This document shows, in pieces, positions 57,867 to 64,000 of a stretch of 64,000 nt of DNA. The position numbers were made by a program, and so were the translations under genes. A model generated the notes under the pieces. The model ran no database searches and was not told the DNA's origin. It saw only the letters and a list, made by a program, of their open reading frames with translations. Location: assembly GCA_015501595.1 (NCBI GenBank), contig JADNRX010000006.1, positions 186,001 through 250,000 on the forward strand, given 5' to 3'. Positions within the stretch are counted from its first letter, which is position 1. Each line of letters opens with the position of its first letter. The stretch comes from Hymenopellis radicata. Its lineage: Eukaryota; Basidiomycota; Agaricomycetes; Agaricales; Physalacriaceae.

Positions 57867-58893
57867 TCATCGTACGGACATTTCTTGAACACCAACCCAT
57901 GTGGCGCCTGGCTGCAAGGTCTCGAATGTTCTTGCGATGCCGGGTTCTACGCAGACAAATTTATCCCTGTTGAAAAAGATCAGTGCACATCTGATTCGGT
58001 CACGGATAACATACCAGCCTCCTTCCTCCATTTCCGGGATCTTACGCCCAGCGACCTCTCGCGGATTCCAGATAACCATATCTCTCATACCGCTAGTCTT
58101 GACGTCCACTCTTCCTCCTGGCCAAACAAGTTCGTACGAGGACGGGGTAGCTTCGAATACAGCGTCAGTCCATTCCAAGACGTCGACGCCGTCCTCGCGG
58201 TTTTCAACCTTCTTCGTTGGCTGTCCGTCAGTGAGTTGCGTCTTGTCAAACCAGATGATCCCTTTCAAAGGATTGATACGGACGTCCTTGGATGGGCATG
58301 CATGATACGTATGGAAAAGAGATTGGAAGTCAAAAGGAATGGAGGTCGACGTGTTGGTGACATGAAGGGTTGTAGTCAGAGAGAATTCCTTCAGGGTAAT
58401 CACGTAGTCCAAGTGGAAACACTTGTCCCAGACTGCTTCAATGCTGGGAACAGGATCAAGTGCTAAAGACAGTAATCAGTAATCGTCGAGATCTCGGTCC
58501 AATTCTAGTACATACTTAGTCTGACGGATATTTCAGACTCGTTGTCGACTAGGTTCCCATCCCATTTCCAAAACTCATTCCGTGCGAATCCGTGCACACC
58601 CATCTTCAGATGATCGGGATGCGATGGGTACGCGAATGCCGGGAAGACGATGGGAATGCCACCTCGTACCGGTACAGAACCATCCAGCGGTGATTTCGAG
58701 GATGTGAAGATACGATCAGTAGGGGTAGGGTTCGTTTTGGTACCAGTCGTCCACGATATAATATGCGCTCCAAACCAGAGCAGCTCGATGGTGGGCCCCT
58801 GTTAATCTTGAACGGAAGCAATTTCTGATCGTGTGGCGTTTTTACCTTGTTGTGGATGAGTGAGAAACGATCTTTCGATTGCTCTATGGGCAT
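57867..58893 (-). CDS. Glucose-6-phosphate 1-epimerase (hexose-6-phosphate mutarotase)
   Basis: Cytosolic enzyme that interconverts alpha and beta anomers of hexose 6-phosphates; aldose 1-epimerase superfamily, YeaD/YMR099C type. First exon MPIEQSKDRFSLIHNK; then GPTIELLWFGAHIISWTTGT, PVRGGIPIVFPAFAYPSHPD, MGVHGFARNEFWKW; then LHVTNTSTSIPFDFQSLFHT with the catalytic histidine in FHTYH; VDVLEWTDAVFEATPSSYEL; MVIWNPREVAGRKIPEMEEG; and, after a short intron, KFVCVEPGIARTFETLQPGA with the catalytic-type glutamate in VEPG. Introns at about 58798-58845, 58460-58520 and 57969-58012. About 295 residues, the usual family length. Convergent with the NTPase gene. Confidence 0.9.
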
Positions 58894-59720
58894 GGTTCAA
58901 GCAGCGCAATGCCCGACACCTACGATGCCTTTAAATAAGGTTGACCGGGCCGTTTTCGACAACCGATGACCTGCTCGAATTTAATATCCATGGATGTTTT
59001 TGGAAGAGATTTCGAAGAGCACTCGGTCCGTCTATAACCGATCCGGATGACCGGGCCGGCACATTAGTGCGGCGTTCGTACAAGTATGAAGCTTGACTCT
59101 AGCGTTCAACTTTGTGTGATACTCTCGACTATTTTCATCTACGACGTGAGAGTAGAACGTGAAGAAATTTCTGCTAGGCTCCATCCAGTTCGAGTCCAGT
59201 CCTTACGCGTCTTTCTCTACATGAAAACTGATTCACATGGCGAAGAAAGAGACCCACATCCTCCTTAATATGTCTAAAAGCCTGGCACGAATGGAGCAAG
59301 AAATCAAGACAGAGTGGTGCAACGAACTGATAATTGAATTGCACCCTATTGCACCGCCAAGTTGACCTGTGCGCATGAATATATTGTATAATGTATTCAC
59401 TACGGGACCCGCTTCCAACTAGGTTTAATCCATTCATCCCTGGCTCCAGCTTTCGTACCAGGTCCCCTGATACAACATCATTTTGATACACTGCGCATAC
59501 AACTCTAATGATACACACTCTCGTCGACGATGATGATGTTACAATAATACATCCATGAAGGTAAAGGAAGAAGAGCGGACTCATGTGCCACGGGGAAGAA
59601 GCTAAGAAAGATCCAAGCATACTCGAGAAGATGGGTGTCCTGTCCAAGCGTTTCAGCTGATCAGCGTGCCGTGAATTACTCTTGTCCCTGGTGCTTTGAT
59701 CATTAGCAGGCAGGGGCCTT
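58894..59720. other. Intergenic, nothing recognised
   Basis: Between the mutarotase start and the retroelement. The long minus-strand frame at 59174-59782 has no recognisable content and runs into the element's 5' region. Confidence 0.4.
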
Positions 59721-59907
59721 TGTGACGGACAGGAGCGAGTTACTGAATATGGACAGGATTCTCGACCCATGGACACAGCCACTCGCAGTCTAAACGCGAA
59801 CGGACGCGTAATGTACTTATAGCTCGTAGCTTCTCGTAGTTTCTCTCATTGCTTTCCGTAGTCTATTACCTATTTACTATTACTACTTACACAGGACTCT
59901 GGACTTG

Positions 59908-59915
59908 TATATAAG
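59908..59915 (+). promoter_or_regulatory. TATA box of the retrotransposon
   Basis: TATATAAG about 335 bp upstream of the Gag start, followed by a pyrimidine-rich leader without long ORFs. Confidence 0.5.
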
Positions 59916-60244
59916 CTTGCAGAACTCGTGTCAGTAGCACAGAACAATCTTACCACCCAACCCAATCATCTCGAACGAACCAAACAACCAACAACTTCTC
60001 CTTTTACCTCGTGTGGAACTAGACGTGTATCCTCAGTCACGCCTATCCCACATATTTTTGATTGACCGCGGAACTCTTTCTCGATCACCCTCGAGAACTC
60101 GCCACAGTTGGACAACCCCGGTCTGATCAACCAGGACTTCCCTCGGCGACAACTCATCTCATCTATTTTCATTCACCCTTATCTTTAATCTCTGCTTTAC
60201 ATCTAATCTCTATCTATCCTACAACCCGAATCTAATCAAGTAAC

Positions 60245-62710
60245 ATGTCGACAATGACACTCCGGAGTACCAGCCGCAGAAACCCGTTCGCGTCGACGAA
60301 CATGGGAAATCAGAACGCGGCTCAAGGTGCGCAAACAGTTGCACCTAATCAAGCTGAAAGCATTTCACAGGAACAACGCGAGAAAGTCCTCGCTCCAGAT
60401 AGTGAAGTCCCCGAGACTCCTAGTCTGAATACTGACTCTGTCAAGATTGAGAGTCAGGGAATCCCCGAAAGGGAGACGTCTGAACCAAAGGAAGGAAATT
60501 CCTTCTCGGACATGAGCCAAAGTGCACTCGATGGGAGCTATTCCCTAGAGTACAACTATGATGGGCACGCACCATCAGATTATGACCCGACATCAGGTCA
60601 AATTCCTTGGACATCTGCGCAGCCACGGCGCCGACATAGTAGTTCCAACCGGTCAGCGCGTAGTAGTAGCCCTGCAATGCGCGAATCTACATCAAATAGA
60701 TTTAGTGTCTTAAGCCCGGAACAAGAAACCGCGGTTCATAAAGCCGAAGAAAGCATGCGACCGGAAGAACAGGAAAGAATCAAGCGTCGCGCTCGAAAGG
60801 TTACCATCGAGGAAGTAACCGATGAAGGTTCTGCATCCTCGAAAGAGGAAGAACCTGTCCAGGCCAAACAGCCTGAAGCAGGACCCTCAAAGGACAAAGG
60901 CAAAGGAGTAGACCCACGGAACTGGGGTGCTGCCGGCCTTGATGAGCAAGATCTTGATATCGATGGGCAGAGAGCCGCCCTCGAATCCTTCAAGATCCAG
61001 AAACAACAAGTTCCTGAAGAAAGCGATGGTGAACAAGAGGATCTCGCCACGGAAATTGAGGTCTCGTCAGCCACTGTCAGCGACGAAGACTCTGAGCCGG
61101 TCAAACGCAAGAAGCACAAGACCAAGAAGGTGAAGAAATCTAAGAAATCTCGCCGCGAGAATTCAGAACCCATGTCGGACCTAATGGAGACCCATATTCG
61201 TGATGTCGTTCACGATCGCCCTAAGCGCGCCAAAGAGAAGGCGTCGAAATCGAGTACTAAGAAATCCAAGACCTCGGCACCATTGGATCCAGTTAGCCAA
61301 GTCGCACCTGGCAGTCACCTTGCCCGTGTCCTGAAAGTTAAGCTGAAGATAATCAAGCCGTCTCGTAAATCCTCGCGTAAACCATCAGACAGTTCGAGTA
61401 GTTCATCAGACAATTCTGATGATGAGTCTGACTCGAGTTCGTCATCGTCGGATTCCAGTAGTTCAAGCTCTGATAGTGACAGCTCGGATTCTGACAGTTC
61501 GAGCTCGAGCTCATCCAGTTCATCCAGCTCGGACTCGGACTCGACTGTCCGACATAAGAAATCCCGAAGCAAGAAGCACAAACATGGAAAGAAACATCGT
61601 GGCCACAAGAGCAAGTCGTCTAGATCGAAGCACAAGCATTGTCGCGATAACCGACCTCTCTTGAAGCCGGATCCGCCTGAGAAGTATAATGGAGCACCAG
61701 ATCTTCGCGTATTCATGAAGTTCGTCACGGACGGTACCGCTTACGTGCGTGATGGACGTGTGCCAAAGAAAAGTCGGGTATTAAAACTGTCGCGATTCCT
61801 GACGGGAACGGCACAAGATTTCTATGTCTCTACCGTATCTGATGAGCCAAAGGGCTGGCGTCTCCGTCAGTTCTTCGTCGCATTATATAACTACTGTTTT
61901 CCTTTAACGTTTCGCCTCGATCAACGCGCAAAATTAAGGCGTACCTTCCAGAATGACCGCACTGTCCGGCAGTACTTGGGAGACCTTCGAGAACTCTTCA
62001 ACACTGTTGGTATTGTTGACGAGCGCGAAAAGGTCCACAAGCTTTGGTCCGGATTGAATAAGAATATCCAGCAAGGCCTGTGGCGCGAAAAACTGAACCC
62101 GGAAGTGTCTTCCTATGAGGACGTGGAACAACAGGCAGAGCTCCTTGAACTGATCGAGAACGTCGCATCTGGAAGTAATGGCCCGAAGAAGAAATCTAAG
62201 GGACTATCAGTGCACGAATTAGCGCCGAAAGCGGACACGGCTCACCATTACGTGCATAGTTCATCCTCGAAAACGTTCAAGAAGTCAAGGGGATTCAAAC
62301 CCTACAAGAAAGTACGACCCGACACGCGAGAACACTATAAAAACACGTCGCTGCACGGACAGCAGAAGAACGGATCTGGGAACAAGTTCAGCAGATCTAC
62401 TCAACGAACCGAGCTATCTGAAAAGGAAAAGGAAGAACTGCGAGCAGCCGGGAAGTGCTTCCGTTGTAAGGAACCCGGGCACATGGCCAGACAGTGCCCA
62501 CAAGGAAAGTTCGTCTCGGGAGGCAAGGGTAACGCACCGCCGGGGATCCAGATCTCGGGTGTCAAATTTGACATGGAAGGTCTTCGCCAGATGGCCAAAG
62601 ACTCTGAATCAATCGTTTTGAACTCTGTACAGTTTGATGAGAGTCTGTTCACGGACGACATATCACTCACCGTGGAACCGGACACCTCTGAGGATAACGC
62701 GCCGATTTGA
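60245..62710 (+). CDS. gag: Retrotransposon Gag polyprotein with CCHC zinc knuckle
   Basis: Structural protein that packages element RNA; 821 residues, intronless. N-terminal third is polar and acidic with repeated SQ/SP words. The middle holds a basic patch (KRKKHKTKKVKKSKKSRR), a long serine/aspartate tract (about residues 380-435) and an RS/KH-rich basic stretch. Then comes the Retrotrans_gag-type domain: PDPPEKYNGAPDLRVFMKFV, LSRFLTGTAQDFY, RLRQFFVALYNYCFPLTFRL, LRRTFQNDRTVRQYLGDLRE, LWSGLNKNIQQGLWREKLNP. Near the C-terminus is a single zinc knuckle, GKCFRCKEPGHMARQCPQ (CX2CX4HX4C). The stop TGA at 62708-62710 overlaps the ATG of the next ORF. The protein is uninterrupted over 821 codons, unlike many host genes in this window. 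Confidence 0.9.
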   Translation: MSTMTLRSTSRRNPFASTNMGNQNAAQGAQTVAPNQAESISQEQREKVLAPDSEVPETPSLNTDSVKIESQGIPERETSEPKEGNSFSDMSQSALDGSYSLEYNYDGHAPSDYDPTSGQIPWTSAQPRRRHSSSNRSARSSSPAMRESTSNRFSVLSPEQETAVHKAEESMRPEEQERIKRRARKVTIEEVTDEGSASSKEEEPVQAKQPEAGPSKDKGKGVDPRNWGAAGLDEQDLDIDGQRAALESFKIQKQQVPEESDGEQEDLATEIEVSSATVSDEDSEPVKRKKHKTKKVKKSKKSRRENSEPMSDLMETHIRDVVHDRPKRAKEKASKSSTKKSKTSAPLDPVSQVAPGSHLARVLKVKLKIIKPSRKSSRKPSDSSSSSSDNSDDESDSSSSSSDSSSSSSDSDSSDSDSSSSSSSSSSSSDSDSTVRHKKSRSKKHKHGKKHRGHKSKSSRSKHKHCRDNRPLLKPDPPEKYNGAPDLRVFMKFVTDGTAYVRDGRVPKKSRVLKLSRFLTGTAQDFYVSTVSDEPKGWRLRQFFVALYNYCFPLTFRLDQRAKLRRTFQNDRTVRQYLGDLRELFNTVGIVDEREKVHKLWSGLNKNIQQGLWREKLNPEVSSYEDVEQQAELLELIENVASGSNGPKKKSKGLSVHELAPKADTAHHYVHSSSSKTFKKSRGFKPYKKVRPDTREHYKNTSLHGQQKNGSGNKFSRSTQRTELSEKEKEELRAAGKCFRCKEPGHMARQCPQGKFVSGGKGNAPPGIQISGVKFDMEGLRQMAKDSESIVLNSVQFDESLFTDDISLTVEPDTSEDNAPI

Positions 62711-64000
62711 TGTTGCCGGATTACCTTCTGTACGTTCTGATTAGCCTCGACTGGGACTACATGTCCCCAGACAACGACGTACCTTATTGGCATCCCATTC
62801 GTCGCGCTCTACAGGAGTATGGGATTGATTTGCTTGAAATCTTGCAGCAAAACCTTTGGATCTTGGATGGATTCCAGCCGGTGCTACCGGACACGCTTAC
62901 TACCGACACCTTGGTGGTTATACTGTCTCATATTACTGAGGAGGCCTCTATGAGTGATGAACACGTAGAGACTCACCGTGATGATAGTCATTTGCCATCA
63001 GAGTACCTGGAGGTCCGGCGTTTCCTTGAAGAGTACCTGGACAGAAATCAGTTCTTCAGCGATCTCACCAACGAAATTAGCAGTGTCAGAGAACTTACCG
63101 AGCTGGAGAATCAACATGACACGTCAGACTCGGAAGACGAGGACGTCAACTCGGACTCAGACTACGATATTCCGGATCTACTTGATGGATCTGACTCAGA
63201 AGATGAGGAAGACTCACCAAAACAGCACACATTTGTAGAAGACATCCAGGAGGATGCTCTTGAGCAATCAGATGAGGTCCCCGCTGGACCGTACAGTTTT
63301 AGTACTTCGTATGGTGGTGGCTCATCTGAAGTGTCAGAGGTTACCTCGGTCCTCGGACCCTATCCGAGCCATCCAAATGAGGAGATCGTCGCGTTTGTAC
63401 CAAAGGATTATCCGTCGTGGGAGTCGAGGCGAGGAATCTGGCGGTACCGGAGGTTCAACGTTCGCCAGTTTGGACTTTCTGACGACCCGCCGCCACGTGC
63501 TATAGGTAACTTGCTAGCCAACACAGCGGAATACCATCTTAACAGCTGCGCACCCTACCCAGGCGAAGCAGAACCCATTTCAACAAACTGGGATAGAATT
63601 ATTGTCTACCGTATATCACCGACACATCATATCATCGTAGATTCATACTATTATGATACTGAATTACCATCTGAGATAGAAATCCGAACCAGTTGGCTTG
63701 AGACCCCGGACTTCTGTATCGTCCAGTGGTACGCAGATGAACGTGGTCGAATGAACGGGCTTACACCACATCTCGACTGGCCCGTAGGCGCACCTTGGAA
63801 CGGTGCCGGCCGAATGGGCGACGTGTTATTAGAATCGATAGAAGAACTCCTAATGATTCATCAGCCTTTCGCCGGAGACTATGTTACGCCTCACAATCCT
63901 AACGTTCGGCAGTTTGAGGTACGGCGTTCCTGGCCTGATGAGGAGTACTTCGAAATTCGAGATAACCACCTAGACTTCGTTGTCAAACTAGATGTTGACT
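62710..64000 (+). CDS. Second ORF of the retrotransposon, function unknown, runs off the window
   Basis: Open for 430 codons from ATG 62710-62712 to the last base. It starts MLPDYLLYVLISLDWDYMSP, then PYWHPIRRALQEYGIDLLEI, SEYLEVRRFLEEYLDRNQFF, a long acidic stretch, YPSWESRRGIWRYRRFNVRQ, VYRISPTHHIIVDSYYYDTE, LTPHLDWPVGAPWNGAG and VRRSWPDEEYFEIRDNHLDF. No protease DTG/DSG, reverse-transcriptase, RNase H or integrase motif appears in this part. Any Pol would lie downstream, either in the same frame or separate. Translation may depend on reinitiation at the TGATG overlap or on a -1 shift. It could be an extra protein between Gag and Pol or an unusual Pol N-terminus. Confidence 0.7.
   Translation, partial: MLPDYLLYVLISLDWDYMSPDNDVPYWHPIRRALQEYGIDLLEILQQNLWILDGFQPVLPDTLTTDTLVVILSHITEEASMSDEHVETHRDDSHLPSEYLEVRRFLEEYLDRNQFFSDLTNEISSVRELTELENQHDTSDSEDEDVNSDSDYDIPDLLDGSDSEDEEDSPKQHTFVEDIQEDALEQSDEVPAGPYSFSTSYGGGSSEVSEVTSVLGPYPSHPNEEIVAFVPKDYPSWESRRGIWRYRRFNVRQFGLSDDPPPRAIGNLLANTAEYHLNSCAPYPGEAEPISTNWDRIIVYRISPTHHIIVDSYYYDTELPSEIEIRTSWLETPDFCIVQWYADERGRMNGLTPHLDWPVGAPWNGAGRMGDVLLESIEELLMIHQPFAGDYVTPHNPNVRQFEVRRSWPDEEYFEIRDNHLDFVVKLDVD

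Larger units (their letters stand above)
59721..64000 (+). mobile_element. Retrotransposon (probably LTR, Ty3-like), 5' part, cut by window end
   Basis: Consists of a promoter region, a long leader, a Gag ORF with a zinc knuckle and a second long ORF. A plausible 5' LTR begins TGTGACGGAC at 59721 and may end at CA near 60106 (about 386 bp), but the 3' LTR is outside the window, so the edges are inferred. A TATATAAG box lies at 59908-59915. No tRNA primer-binding site was found with confidence. Both ORFs are intact, so insertion is probably recent. Confidence 0.6.

Noticed and set aside
59174..59782. 202-codon minus-strand frame upstream of the retrotransposon
   Set aside because: No family motif, no splice pattern; overlaps the inferred LTR start.
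60107..60126. Candidate primer-binding site TGGACAACCCCGG after the inferred LTR end
   Set aside because: It begins TGG, but I could not match it to the 3' end of a particular tRNA.

Overview
This 64 kb window is nuclear DNA of a filamentous basidiomycete, most likely a mushroom-forming agaricomycete. The evidence is dense coding on both strands, many 45-65 nt spliceosomal introns, and a basidiomycete-style gene set: Zn2Cys6 factor, CHFR-like RING ligase, CTR/ferric reductase pair, cytochrome P450, GH51 enzyme, Crinkler/RHS-like P-loop NTPase and a retroelement Gag. No single protein was searched against a database; family calls rest on motifs read by eye. Gene models were built by splicing exons manually, so boundaries are approximate unless a start, stop or junction is named.

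Layout. 0-11 kb holds a 5'-truncated Zn2Cys6 transcription factor, a CHFR-like E3 ligase, a head-to-head pair (mitoribosomal IGR protein mS41 / mitochondrial S-adenosylmethionine carrier), a DUF427 gene, and a Cep57/Ppc89-like spindle-pole coiled-coil protein. 11-15 kb is BMS1 (ribosome biogenesis GTPase). 15.6-19.7 kb is a metal-uptake cluster: a CTR copper transporter divergent from a ferric/cupric reductase, with a doubtful small gene between them. 20-25.6 kb is a run of housekeeping genes: HUT1-like nucleotide-sugar transporter, GPN2 GTPase, a STYX-like pseudophosphatase, and the zinc chaperone GTPase ZNG1/CobW.

26-34.5 kb is a disturbed region. Remains of an EFL1/RIA1 (EF2-like GTPase) gene lie on both sides of about 4.5 kb that carries a small secreted cysteine-containing protein and a P450. 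A decayed RWD/DUF1115-like reading frame follows. 35.4-39.8 kb is a CDC25-type RasGEF (SH3, WW, RasGEF_N, RasGEF). 39.8-46.6 kb is gene-poor except for a FYVE protein. 46.6-52.1 kb is a head-to-head pair, a WD40 protein and the splicing factor Cwf19. 52.5-58.9 kb has a secreted GH51 alpha-L-arabinofuranosidase, a Crinkler/RHS-like NTPase between two diverged direct repeats, and a hexose-6-phosphate mutarotase. From about 59.7 kb to the end lies the 5' part of a retrotransposon: promoter, Gag, and a second long ORF that starts on the Gag stop codon and runs off the window.

Two general points matter to a reader. First, at least ten otherwise well-conserved genes have single-base frame breaks, several at homopolymer runs; this looks like uncorrected sequencing error, so apparent frameshifts should not be taken as pseudogenes without checking reads. 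Second, three head-to-head gene pairs have start codons only 37, 52 and 56 bp apart, and three introns use GC-AG ends.
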